Shown here: positions 18,154 to 26,566 of the stretch, piece by piece
Position numbering within the stretch: position 1 is the first letter of the stretch
Layout of the letters: each line of letters begins with the position of its first letter
From: JBEATZ01 sp041178545
Lineage (GTDB): Bacteria; Planctomycetota; UBA1135; UBA2386
Reading direction: 5' to 3'
Assembly (NCBI GenBank): GCA_041178545.1
Contig: JBEGVB010000056.1
Coordinates: 1-64,000 of the forward strand
Length of the DNA: 64,000 bases
Translations under genes and position numbers: made by a program
The notes under the pieces: model-generated
Told to the model about the DNA's origin: nothing
The model's database searches: none
The model's input: the letters and a program-made list of their open reading frames with translations, nothing else

Positions 18154-19194
18154 CTACGTCGTTGCCGCCGCCCATTGCCGGGCTGCGCGGATACAGGATT
18201 GCACACCCTCGTCGGTGATGTCGCGATGGGTCACGAACCGCACGCGCGCCGGCCCCACGGCAGCGGCCTTGACGCCGTGCCGGGCGAGCTCGGCGACCAG
18301 GCCCGCGGGGGTGCCGCGCACGAGGTCTGCCATGACGATGTTGGTCTCGACCGCAGCGGTGTCCACGCGGATCCCGTCGATGCCACCGATCCCTTGCGCG
18401 AGCACCTGTGCCCGCTCGTGGTCGCGCGGCAGCAGGGTGCGCCAGTCGCGCAGCGCCAGCAAGCCGGCAGCAGCGAGCACGCCTGCCTGCCGCAGGCCGC
18501 CACCGAACGCCTTGCGGGCGCGCCGGGCCTCGGCGAGGAACGCACGCGTGCCTGCGAGCACGGACCCCACCGGGGCGCCGAGCCCCTTGCTCAGGCACAG
18601 CGAGACGCTGTCAGCCGCAGCGACCAGACGGGCAGGCTCGACGCCGCAGGCCACCGCTGCGTTGCACAACCGGGCCCCGTCGACGTGCACGGCCATGCCG
18701 CCAGCGCGGGCCGCAGCTGCCAGCGCATCCATGCGACCGGGCTGCACCACCCGCCCACCCGCCATGTTGTGGGAGTTCTCGACCACCAGCAGGCGCGAAC
18801 GCGGGTAGTGCGGGTCGTCGCTGCGCACTGCGGCCGTCACCTGCGCGGGGTCGGGCACGCCACCGGGCGCGTCGAGCGTGCGCACCTGCGTGCCGCTCAG
18901 GCGGGCGATGGCACCTCCCTCGTACCAGTACACGTGGCTGCGCGACTCGCACACGAGTTCGTCGCCGGGCCTGCAGTGGACGTGGATGGCGACCTGGTTG
19001 GCCATCGTGCCGGAGGGCATGAACAGCCCGGCTTCCTTGCCGAGCAGTTCTGCCGCTGCGGCCTCGAGCCGCTTCACCGTGGGGTCCTCGCCCCACACGT
19101 CGTCCCCCACCTCGGCAGCGGCCATGGCCCGACGCATCTCGTCGGTGGGCAGCGTCAGGGTGTCGCTGCGGAAGTCGGCGCCGGAGGGGATCAT
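18154..19194 (-). CDS. Low-specificity threonine aldolase-type PLP enzyme
   Basis: 346-aa fold-type I PLP enzyme that cleaves threonine (or allo-threonine) to glycine and acetaldehyde. Motifs: FRSDTLTLPT at the N-terminus, MPSGTMANQVA (59-69), ENSHN (139-143), VDGAR (171-175) binding PLP, and the Schiff-base Lys203 in LSKGLGAPVGS. Length matches the beta-eliminating lyase family. ATG 19194 places the chain start at the conserved FRSDT block. It is first in a two-gene unit with the phosphomannomutase and carries a clear promoter (19204-19231). The link between the two functions is not obvious. Confidence 0.92.
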   Translation of the reverse strand: MIPSGADFRSDTLTLPTDEMRRAMAAAEVGDDVWGEDPTVKRLEAAAAELLGKEAGLFMPSGTMANQVAIHVHCRPGDELVCESRSHVYWYEGGAIARLSGTQVRTLDAPGGVPDPAQVTAAVRSDDPHYPRSRLLVVENSHNMAGGRVVQPGRMDALAAAARAGGMAVHVDGARLCNAAVACGVEPARLVAAADSVSLCLSKGLGAPVGSVLAGTRAFLAEARRARKAFGGGLRQAGVLAAAGLLALRDWRTLLPRDHERAQVLAQGIGGIDGIRVDTAAVETNIVMADLVRGTPAGLVAELARHGVKAAAVGPARVRFVTHRDITDEGVQSCIRAARQWAAATT

Positions 19195-19203
19195 CCGGCG
19201 CAC

Positions 19204-19231
19204 AGGATGGCGGCACGGGCGGCGATTGCAA
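19204..19231 (-). promoter_or_regulatory. Promoter TTGCAA-N16-CATCCT before threonine aldolase
   Basis: Minus strand: -35 TTGCAA (19226-19231), 16-nt spacer, -10 CATCCT (19204-19209), 9 nt before the ATG. The -10 hexamer, spacer and short distance to the start copy those in front of the helicase at 47862, which supports both. Confidence 0.5.
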
Positions 19232-19252
19232 GCAAGCGCCGCTGCTGCCCGC

Positions 19253-20896
19253 TCAGCGCAACCGCACCAGACCGCCCGTGGGCAGGTAGTAGGCTGGCGC
19301 GGCGGAACCCGCCACGATGGGCACCTGGACGCCCTGCACGTGGAACTCCAGCCCGATGAGGTTGGGGTTCGCGGGGATCGGGACGTTGGTCGTGGACTGG
19401 AACACGGAGTAGCCCGGCAGCACCACCGCGGTGGCGACGTCACCATAGATGCGGACCGGCTCGCGGGTGGTGACCGGCCTGGGCATCGCAATCGCGAAGT
19501 CCCACACCAGCCCCACGCCGAAGGGCATGTCGCACGCGAGGGTCAACACGGAGCCGACCTGCGGGTTCGAGGGCGTCACGGTGGTGCGCCCGAGGAAGGG
19601 CGCGGCCGCGGCATTCTGAACCGTCACCTGGCCTGCCATGCTGGTGCCGTTGGAGTAGCACCCTTCCATGGTGACCGGTGCGGCAAGCGCCTGCCCGTTC
19701 ACCGCGGCGTTCCAGAACTCGCAGCTGCGCAGCCGCACCTGGGTGGTCGCGGTCGGCGGGACCACCACCTGGGTGCCCTCGAACCGGTTCCACAGCAGGT
19801 TGGGCAACGAGCCGCCCGTGTCCAGCGTGAACGTGCCGCCCATGTGCACGTTGTTCTGCATCCAGATGCGCTGGGTGAAGAGGTTGGCGGCGATCGACAC
19901 GTCGCCACGGAACTCCATCTCGCTGCCGTGCACGTCGAACTCGCCGGTGCGCGGGTGGCACCAGAGGGCCTTGCGCCCCGCCCCGGCCGTGAAGCGCGAG
20001 TGGTGGTGGTGCACGATGGTGAGGCCGCCGTTCACGCCCTGCACGTCGACGGTGTCACCGCTGGTGACGAAGTCACAGTGCACCATGCGCAACATCAGCT
20101 GTGAGTTCGAGGTGGCGCCGCGACGGACGCGGAAGAACTGTGCGCCGTTGCGCATCGTGCAGCGCCAGAACATGGCCATCGACATGTTGCTGCGGCCGTT
20201 CTCGACGATGTCCACGGCAACCTGCACGCCGTCCCATTCGTTCCACTCGCCGTCGACCTCCACCATGCCGCCGTTGGCGTTGTCCTCGATGAGGATGCCG
20301 CGCGGCGCGTTGCGGAAGCTGGTCTCCTCCACCATCAGGTGGGTCATCTCGGAGCCCATGGAGTGGGCCTTGATGCAGGCGACGGTCTGCCCGTCGAACA
20401 GGCAGTCGCGCACCATCGGCGCCATGGCCATGGTGCCCATCATCATGTTGGCATCGAGGCCGACCTGTCCGCCGCGGAACTCGAACCCCATGACCTCCAT
20501 GTCGTGGCCGCGGAGCGCGAGGACCTTGGGAAACGTGCCGCCGGCCAGCACGGGACGCATGCCCATGGGGTCCGGCATCCCCTCCACCACCACCATGCCC
20601 ATGCCCATGCCGGTGAGCGCCGTGAGCTCGGCCTCCAGCGTGATGACCGGGGTGGTCATGGCGTCGACACGGATGCCGTCCACCATCGAGCCCATGCCCT
20701 GGATGCGGGCCCGCTCGGCAGCCGAGAGCTGCATGGGCATCAGCGTGCCGTTGGCGAGCCGGATGGCCTCGTCGAGGGAGAGCAGGCCGTCGCCCACCAC
20801 GCCGTGGGAACGGGTGTCGTTCACGTGCGCGAACACCATCGCGAGAGGGTGAGGGACGGGGACCGTGAGCGCTGTGGCGAGGAGGGCAGCGAGCAT
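19253..20896 (-). CDS. Secreted Met-rich protein with shared C-terminal beta domain
   Basis: 547 aa from ATG 20896 with a signal peptide (LAALLATALTVPVPHPLAMV). Residues ~45-200 are unusually rich in methionine (clusters such as GMGMGMV and ANMMMGTMAMAPM). The middle has short repeated beta strands (RDCLFDG, EETSFRN, WRCTMRN), suggesting a right-handed parallel beta-helix as in pectate-lyase-like proteins. The end (~430-547) resembles the C-terminal domain of the BNR lipoprotein at 4888-7560: APFL near its start and VPIPAN..G.EFHVQG near its end. No catalytic site recognised. Methionine clusters could bind copper or simply reflect composition. It is divergent from the MFS transporter. Confidence 0.78.
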   Translation of the reverse strand: MLAALLATALTVPVPHPLAMVFAHVNDTRSHGVVGDGLLSLDEAIRLANGTLMPMQLSAAERARIQGMGSMVDGIRVDAMTTPVITLEAELTALTGMGMGMVVVEGMPDPMGMRPVLAGGTFPKVLALRGHDMEVMGFEFRGGQVGLDANMMMGTMAMAPMVRDCLFDGQTVACIKAHSMGSEMTHLMVEETSFRNAPRGILIEDNANGGMVEVDGEWNEWDGVQVAVDIVENGRSNMSMAMFWRCTMRNGAQFFRVRRGATSNSQLMLRMVHCDFVTSGDTVDVQGVNGGLTIVHHHHSRFTAGAGRKALWCHPRTGEFDVHGSEMEFRGDVSIAANLFTQRIWMQNNVHMGGTFTLDTGGSLPNLLWNRFEGTQVVVPPTATTQVRLRSCEFWNAAVNGQALAAPVTMEGCYSNGTSMAGQVTVQNAAAAPFLGRTTVTPSNPQVGSVLTLACDMPFGVGLVWDFAIAMPRPVTTREPVRIYGDVATAVVLPGYSVFQSTTNVPIPANPNLIGLEFHVQGVQVPIVAGSAAPAYYLPTGGLVRLR

Positions 20897-20965
20897 GCTG
20901 TGGTTCCTGGACGGTGGACTGGGTGCCTGCGGGGACACCCCACTGGAACGGGAACTTCGTTCGCA

Positions 20966-20978
20966 CAAGGTTACCTTG
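20966..20978. promoter_or_regulatory. 13-bp perfect palindrome in a divergent promoter region
   Basis: CAAGGT-t-ACCTTG, two 6-bp arms around one base, in the ~146-nt gap between the divergent Met-rich protein and MFS genes. On the minus strand it contains TAACCT, a plausible -10 box for the Met-rich gene. Possible operator; nothing else in the gap stands out. Confidence 0.3.
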
Positions 20979-21042
20979 CGGGGACGCACGAGGTTGCAAC
21001 GAACTGGACCCGGGGCCGGCCCGGTGCCATGGTTGCCGCCCC

Positions 21043-22257
21043 GTGCGAGGCCTCGACCGTCAGCTGCTGCTCCTGCGCCTTTACGCCCTGCTGACATACC
21101 CCTTCGCCTGCGTCCCGTTCCTGTACTTCTACTTCGTCGGGCAGGGGCTCGACCTGGCGGGCTATGGCCTGGTGGTCGGCATCTACTACGTGGCCATGTT
21201 CGTTGCCGAGGTGCCGACGGGCATGATCGCGGACCGGCTCGGTCGCAAGGCCATGATGGTGCTGGGACCGTTCCTCCTCGCAGCAGGCTTCCTCGTGCTG
21301 GTGCTGTGGCCGGGGATGGCGGGGTTCTGCTGCGGCGAGGCACTGCTCGGGATCGGCCACTCGGTGCTATCTGGCCCACCGGCCGCCCTGCTCTACGACT
21401 CGCTCCGGGCGCACGGCCAGGAAACCCGCTACCTGCAGGTCGAGTCGCGCGTCAACGCATGGCGGCTGCTCGGCACGGGAGGGTCCTTCCTCGCCGGCGG
21501 CCTGGTGGCCTGGGCCCTTGCCGAAGGCACAGCCTGGGCATGGTCGGAGACGATCGTGCTCACCAGCCTCCTGTGCTGCCTCGCAGGCGTGCTTGCAACC
21601 GGCCTCGAGGAGGCCCCGCGCCCACGGACGACCCGAGCCGAGCTGCTGCAACAGGGCATGCGCGACCTCAACCAGCCGGCGGTCCGATGGCTGGTCTTCT
21701 ACTGGGTGGTGTTGTTCGCACTGCTGCGCTACCCGTTCCACAACTACCAGGTCTACCTGGGCCGGATCGGCGAGGAGAACCCGACGTTCGCCCACCCGCT
21801 GACCATCGGGACGGTGTACCTGGCCCTCAACCTGCTGGCCGCGCCCATGAGCCGCAGTGCCCCGAGGCTGGTCCAGCGCCTCGGACGCCGCACGCTCTTC
21901 TGGGCCATGCCCCTCTCACTGGGACTCAGCCTGCTGGCGATGGCACCCGGCATCGGCACGCTGGGAGTGGTGATGTTCGCGTTCCAGCAACTGCCGTTCG
22001 GGATCCACATGCCGGTGATGCAAGAGTTCGTGAACCACCGCATCGCCACCACCGCCCGCACCACCGTGCTCTCCGCACTGTCGCTCGCGGGAAGGCTCTG
22101 CTACGCCGGCATCAACGTCGCCTTGTTCCAGGTGCAGGCGACCGCGGGGGAGGGCACTGCCTATGCGATCGCAGGATCAGTCGGCATCGTCGCAACGGTC
22201 CTCGTGATGTGGGTGCGGCCGCGCGGGCTGCTGCGCGGCGAGGGGAACGTCAGCTGA
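21043..22257 (+). CDS. Major facilitator superfamily transporter
   Basis: 404 aa with about 12 hydrophobic segments. The loop between helices 2 and 3 has the MFS signature ADRLGRKAMM near residues 64-73, and a related form lies mid-protein (APRLVQRLGRRTLF). These proteins move small solutes across the inner membrane by proton exchange; the substrate cannot be predicted. The frame is open further upstream to an ATG at 20914, but those 43 residues are charged, Cys/Pro-rich and non-membrane, so GTG 21043, just before the first helix, is preferred; no good ribosome site decides it. The gene ends 13 nt before the convergent VWA gene. Confidence 0.85.
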   Translation: MRGLDRQLLLLRLYALLTYPFACVPFLYFYFVGQGLDLAGYGLVVGIYYVAMFVAEVPTGMIADRLGRKAMMVLGPFLLAAGFLVLVLWPGMAGFCCGEALLGIGHSVLSGPPAALLYDSLRAHGQETRYLQVESRVNAWRLLGTGGSFLAGGLVAWALAEGTAWAWSETIVLTSLLCCLAGVLATGLEEAPRPRTTRAELLQQGMRDLNQPAVRWLVFYWVVLFALLRYPFHNYQVYLGRIGEENPTFAHPLTIGTVYLALNLLAAPMSRSAPRLVQRLGRRTLFWAMPLSLGLSLLAMAPGIGTLGVVMFAFQQLPFGIHMPVMQEFVNHRIATTARTTVLSALSLAGRLCYAGINVALFQVQATAGEGTAYAIAGSVGIVATVLVMWVRPRGLLRGEGNVS

Positions 22258-22270
22258 ACGGTGGGCCGTC

Positions 22271-23833
22271 TCAGCGGCCGAGGTCGACGAACACGCCGCC
22301 GTTCTCCGTCGCCAGGTCGCGCAGGAACTCCTTCTGGAACTCGCCGATCGCGATCGCGTGGAACACGATGCGGTAGAAGTCGTTCCAGTGGCGCACCTCC
22401 TTGCGGATCTCGTTGGTGTCCACCAGCCGCCCGACACTGGGACGCCCGTCGCTGAGGAAGTAGACGGTGTCGATCTTGTTCGCAATGGCGGCGCGCGGCG
22501 CACCCGTCGCCGGTGCCTTGGGCGGGTTGTCGGGGTCGATGCCGAACGCGTACATCAGTGCCTTGAGGGTGTTGGTCTTGCCTGCGGAGAGGTTTGCAGC
22601 ACCCGTCAGGCCTGAAGCCGCCATCTCCTGCTGGTCGGCACCGCCGATCGGGCCAAGCCGGGAGACCCAGGACTTTGCCGCGTCCCGGTTCACCAGGTTC
22701 GCGGGTACCAGCTTCTTCTTCCACGTGTGCAGGTCGGTGGCGAAGGCGACGATGTCGAAGTAGGTCTCCTCGGTGAGGGTGTCGAGGGTGCGCAGCAGCT
22801 CGGTCTTGACCACGGTGAACTTCTTGAAGTTCTCGTAACCCTGGAACTTCTCGCGCTCCACCACGAGGTCGTCCATCGACCCGGACACGTCGATGATGAA
22901 CAGCACGCGCGTGCTGGTGGTCGGGATGCCGGCAAACGTGTTGGTCTGCTCCTTCTTGCCGTAGAAGGCGTCGTACTTCTTGCGGCTCTCGGCCTTCTTG
23001 GCGAGTTCCTCTTCCGTCGGGATGCGCCAGCCCTCGATGGCCATGAGGCGGTCCCACTGCTTCTGCCACTGGTCCGGGTCGACGCCGAAGTCGAAGCCCG
23101 TGACGCGGAAGAGCGCGTCTGCACACTCCGTGCGCAGACGTCCAGCCTTGCGCATCAGGTCGATGAGCGGCTGCACCCCCTGCTGCGGCCGGAGCTGTCC
23201 CGTGGCTGAGACCGCCGCACTCTGCACCTGCCACTCGGGATCCGAGAGCAAGGGCACGACCTTGGGCCCGAGGTCCACCAGCTTGAGTGCGCCGGCGGCA
23301 TCGACCGCGGCGAGGCGGACGGAGGCGTCGGCATCGCCGAGCAGGGGACCGAGCACGTCCGAGACCGACCCGTCGCCGATGCGCTGCAGGGCGCGCGCAC
23401 CCTCGAACTTGAGGGGGACCGCGGCCTTCGGGTCGGCGAGGGCGACCCGGATGGCCGGGACCGCAGCCTTCAGCCGCGCCTGGCCGAAGACGCGCACCGA
23501 CTGCAGCCGGGTGTCGGCATCGGCCTTGGGCATGCCGTCGATCCAGGGCTGGAAGGTCTCCGGCTTCGAGTAGGTCTCCAGCACCGCGAGCGATGCCTGC
23601 TGCACCGTCGGCATCGGGTGCTTGAGCAACTTCACCAGGTCCTCGGCGGCCGGCTGGCACTCGTTGCCCTTCAGGGTCATCACCGCGGCCACGAGCGAGG
23701 GTTCGTCCTTCGTCTTCTTGAAGAACTTCCGGAACTCCTTCACGGCGTCCTCGGGGTCCTGCGTCTCCACCTGCGCTGCGGCGGCGGCGGCGAGCAACGC
23801 GACAAGGAGCAGCTGCAACAGGCGTGCGATCAT
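22271..23833 (-). CDS. Secreted HEAT-repeat plus von Willebrand factor A domain protein
   Basis: 520 aa with signal peptide (LLQLLLVALLAAAAAAQV). Residues ~30-250 hold HEAT-like helical repeats (ALQRIGDGSVSDVL, VRLAAVDAAG, WQVQSAAVSATG). Residues ~305-515 form a VWA domain with a MIDAS metal site: DVSGSMD at ~316, a Thr in the SAGKTNTL segment, and Asp in YFLSDGRPS. Such proteins bind partners through Mg2+ and build surface or periplasmic assemblies; this HEAT-VWA pairing is common in planctomycetes. The ATG at 23833 begins the signal peptide. A 19-bp palindrome lies ~36 nt upstream. Confidence 0.88.
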   Translation of the reverse strand: MIARLLQLLLVALLAAAAAAQVETQDPEDAVKEFRKFFKKTKDEPSLVAAVMTLKGNECQPAAEDLVKLLKHPMPTVQQASLAVLETYSKPETFQPWIDGMPKADADTRLQSVRVFGQARLKAAVPAIRVALADPKAAVPLKFEGARALQRIGDGSVSDVLGPLLGDADASVRLAAVDAAGALKLVDLGPKVVPLLSDPEWQVQSAAVSATGQLRPQQGVQPLIDLMRKAGRLRTECADALFRVTGFDFGVDPDQWQKQWDRLMAIEGWRIPTEEELAKKAESRKKYDAFYGKKEQTNTFAGIPTTSTRVLFIIDVSGSMDDLVVEREKFQGYENFKKFTVVKTELLRTLDTLTEETYFDIVAFATDLHTWKKKLVPANLVNRDAAKSWVSRLGPIGGADQQEMAASGLTGAANLSAGKTNTLKALMYAFGIDPDNPPKAPATGAPRAAIANKIDTVYFLSDGRPSVGRLVDTNEIRKEVRHWNDFYRIVFHAIAIGEFQKEFLRDLATENGGVFVDLGR

Positions 23834-23868
23834 GGAGTGACGTGTCCTCGCTCGTCCTGCTGCGGGCG

Positions 23869-23887
23869 TGCAACAGGAACTGTTGCA
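23869..23887. promoter_or_regulatory. 19-bp palindrome upstream of the HEAT-VWA gene
   Basis: TGCAACAG-gaa-CTGTTGCA, perfect 8-bp arms. On the minus strand a -10-like TAGCCT (23887-23892) touches its upstream edge, so the palindrome would cover the transcription start, a classic repressor position. The -35 is not convincing. No regulator gene is adjacent. Confidence 0.4.
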
Positions 23888-23940
23888 GGCTACCCGACCC
23901 GCGAACGGACTCCCAGCAGCAGCGTCGCAGGCCGCGGGAC

Positions 23941-24489
23941 TCAGCCGCGGCCGCGGTTCCCGGGGCCGGCCACGGGGTGCTTCCACCAGCTCAGCCGCAC
24001 GTTGCGCTCGAGCTCGAGGTGGAGCAGGTCGAGGTCCTGCTGTGCCTCGCGGACCGTCTCCAGCTGCAAGGTCCTTGGGTCCACCCGGGGCTTGAGGGTG
24101 AAGGTGAGTCCGTGGCCGTACTCGAGCTCCACCACCCAGTGGAGGCGGTGCGACCTGGACGAGAGGGCGAGCCACTTGGCGAGGTTGTCGAGTTGCAGCA
24201 GCCCTGCATCACCGGTGGTGGTCCACTGGACGAAGGGAAGTGTTCGCGCTTCGACGTCCCCACCGTGGCTGGCGACCACGTGCAGCCCCTGGAGGCGTGC
24301 AAGCGCCTGCACCACGGGCCAGACCTGGCGGTCCACGCCCTGGTCGGCGGCCTCCCGGTCGCTGCGGGTCCGGGCGGCCGCCTCGTTCTCGCCGAGGACT
24401 GCTCCGCACAACTCGCACTCGCCGTACGCCTCGCCGTCGCGGAGACGCACCTGCACTCGCTCACTGCCACACTCGACGCAGGACTGCAT
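23941..24489 (-). CDS. Zinc-ribbon protein of unknown function
   Basis: 182 aa. The N-terminus is a zinc ribbon with Cys4, Cys7, Cys25 and Cys28 (CVECGS, CELCGA), consistent with metal binding and an interaction role. The remainder has alternating strands (VVELEYGHGLTFTLKP) and ends in a Gly/Arg tail; not recognised. Start chosen as ATG 24489, preceded by AGGCAGGA at proper distance. The alternative ATG 24528 overlaps the upstream stop as ATGA and would add 13 residues. Either way it is co-transcribed with the large membrane protein. No signal peptide, so cytosolic. Confidence 0.72.
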   Translation of the reverse strand: MQSCVECGSERVQVRLRDGEAYGECELCGAVLGENEAAARTRSDREAADQGVDRQVWPVVQALARLQGLHVVASHGGDVEARTLPFVQWTTTGDAGLLQLDNLAKWLALSSRSHRLHWVVELEYGHGLTFTLKPRVDPRTLQLETVREAQQDLDLLHLELERNVRLSWWKHPVAGPGNRGRG

Positions 24490-24524
24490 GGGATCCTGCC
24501 TCGGTTGTAGCAGCGCGGCGCTGC

Positions 24525-26441
24525 TCATTCCTGCTTCTGCTGCCCCTGGCCACCCTTGGGCTGGCTGGCGCGGTCCGAGCGATCCTTCTCGATCGCGCGC
24601 AACTGACGCTCCGCGAGGTCCTGCAGCCACTTCTCCTCGCTGTCGCCGAGGTCGAAACGGACCTCACCGCGCTCGGGCTGCCGCACGATCTCCTCGATCG
24701 CGGACCTGGGCAGGATGATCCGGTCCGACTTCATCTCCAGGACGATGTTGTCGTCTGCGACGTGGGAGAGGATCGCACCCACCAGGCGGTTGTTGTTGCT
24801 GAGCCGCACGAAACCGCTGACCGATCGCTGCAGCTCGAGGAACTCGGCGCTGCCGAGCTTGGAGACCTTGCGGATGTCGCCGGAAGCGATCGTGACCTCG
24901 CCCTTGTCGAGCTTGAGGGTCACCATCGACGCGTCGACGGTCTTGACGGTGCCGATGAAGTAGTTGCCGTTGTGCAGGTGGGCCAGGGCGCTGGTGCCTG
25001 GCGTCAGGTCCGCCACGGCTGCGGGTGTGCCCGCATCGGGCTGGACGAAGCCGCCGACCTGCAGCGAGTCGTTCACCCGGATGGTGCGCTGCACCACCTC
25101 GTCCTGGTACGGCTGCACGGGCTGCGCAGCGGCTGCGACAGGCTGCTGCGGGACGGTGGGCACCTCGGCCACGGCCACCGGCTCCACCGGGCGCGCGGAC
25201 TCGACCACGGCCACGGGATCGGACGTCACCGGGGCAACCGGCTCGGTGCGAGTCGGCTCTGGCTGCGTCGGCGCGACCACGGGAGGCACCACGGCGACCG
25301 GGTCGGTTGCCACTGGCCGTGGCTCACCAACCGACGGGCGCGCGGGCTCGCTTGCGACTGGGGTGGCGGCCACGGGGTCGGCCCCGACGGGCTGGGCAAC
25401 CGACGGACGCGGCTGCGAACCGGACGGGTTGCGCGTCGGACGCGCCACTGGCCGCGGGGCGGTGACCACCAAGTCGTCGTCCTGCGCGGGTGCGAACAGG
25501 CCCGGGCCGACGAGCGACTCCAGACCGAAGAGCTTGGGTTCGACGGCAACCGCTGCACCGGTGCCGAACAGCAGGACTGCTGCCGCAGCAGCCACCATGC
25601 CGCCCCAGCGCCTGCGCATGGGGAGCACGGGAGCCACCGGCTCCTCGACGGGGACTGCACCCGCGTCTGCCACACCCACCAACTCCTGTTCACACGGCTC
25701 CGCGTCGACCGGCAGTGCCTCGACGGCACCCTCACCGGCATCGACTGCATCCTCGGCAACGGCGGCACCGTCCCACTGGGGCTCTGCCGCCGAGTCGGCC
25801 TGCCAGTCCATCCCGTCCTGCGAGGCGTGCTCCTGGCCCTCGTGCGCGGCGTGGGCCTCCTCCGCTGCCCAGGCGGGTTCCTCCTGTGCCGCGGTGTCCG
25901 AACCACCCAACTCGATCGACTCCCAGCCCTCGCCCTGTTGGACCGCGCCAGGGAAGTGACCGTTGACCAGCACGGTGCTGTCCGGGAAGGACGATGCGTC
26001 GCCATCGCCAGCGAAGCCCGTCGACAGGTCGGCTTCCACCGGCTCTGCGAACAGTTCGTCCTCGGGCCCGTTGGCCGCGAGTTGACTCTCCTCGTCGACC
26101 AGTTGGAGGTCGCCCGAGTCCTGGATGAGGTCGTCCACCGGCGCAGTGAGCGGGTCGAACTCGTCCGGCTGGACGGGGATCCCGATCTCCTGCGGCTGCA
26201 TGGTGTGGCCCTCCCACGATGCCATTGCGTCCTCGGAGAACTCGCGCAGTTCGCCGAACTCCTGGGTGCCAGGCCCCCCGCCCGCAGCACCGAACAGCAC
26301 CTCGTTCTCGCCGGTCTCGGGCACCGGGAACGCGGCCTCGCCTGGCTGGTTGGCGAACAGGCCGCCGAGTCCCAGCACAGCAGGCTGGTCGTCGAGGATG
26401 AAGTCGTCGAAATCGTCAGCGCGGAAGGTCTCGCCGCTCAT
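24525..26441 (-). CDS. Large single-pass membrane protein, acidic N-domain, Pro-rich linker
   Basis: 638 aa, ATG 26441 preceded by GGAGAG. Residues 1-270 are very acidic, rich in Asp, Glu, Ala and Gly and probably disordered (FDDFILDDQPAVLG at the start). A basic RRRW stop is followed by one membrane helix at ~279-299. A Pro/Val/Ala linker (~315-450) leads to a C-terminal region (~470-600) with repeated strands such as GNYFIGTVKTVDASMVTLKL and NRLVGAILSHVADDNIVLEM, resembling tandem SH3- or Sm-like small barrels. It would sit N-in/C-out. Unknown family. It is followed by the zinc-ribbon gene and preceded by selB after 125 nt. Confidence 0.78.
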   Translation of the reverse strand: MSGETFRADDFDDFILDDQPAVLGLGGLFANQPGEAAFPVPETGENEVLFGAAGGGPGTQEFGELREFSEDAMASWEGHTMQPQEIGIPVQPDEFDPLTAPVDDLIQDSGDLQLVDEESQLAANGPEDELFAEPVEADLSTGFAGDGDASSFPDSTVLVNGHFPGAVQQGEGWESIELGGSDTAAQEEPAWAAEEAHAAHEGQEHASQDGMDWQADSAAEPQWDGAAVAEDAVDAGEGAVEALPVDAEPCEQELVGVADAGAVPVEEPVAPVLPMRRRWGGMVAAAAAVLLFGTGAAVAVEPKLFGLESLVGPGLFAPAQDDDLVVTAPRPVARPTRNPSGSQPRPSVAQPVGADPVAATPVASEPARPSVGEPRPVATDPVAVVPPVVAPTQPEPTRTEPVAPVTSDPVAVVESARPVEPVAVAEVPTVPQQPVAAAAQPVQPYQDEVVQRTIRVNDSLQVGGFVQPDAGTPAAVADLTPGTSALAHLHNGNYFIGTVKTVDASMVTLKLDKGEVTIASGDIRKVSKLGSAEFLELQRSVSGFVRLSNNNRLVGAILSHVADDNIVLEMKSDRIILPRSAIEEIVRQPERGEVRFDLGDSEEKWLQDLAERQLRAIEKDRSDRASQPKGGQGQQKQE

Positions 26442-26566
26442 ACAGCTCTCCAGGATGCCCCATGCATCGGCATCTGGTATCGGCAGAAGCGGCCCCCCGC
26501 ATGGAGCGGATCCGCGGCTGCGGGACCCCAACGCCCCCCGACGCGGAGCACCCGGTGGCGCCGGCG

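Noticed and set aside
26442..26566. Possible tRNA-Sec or SECIS near selB
   Set aside because: The gap has a GATGCC/GGCATC hairpin but no T-loop consensus, no acceptor stem pairing and no CCA; it does not fit a tRNA.
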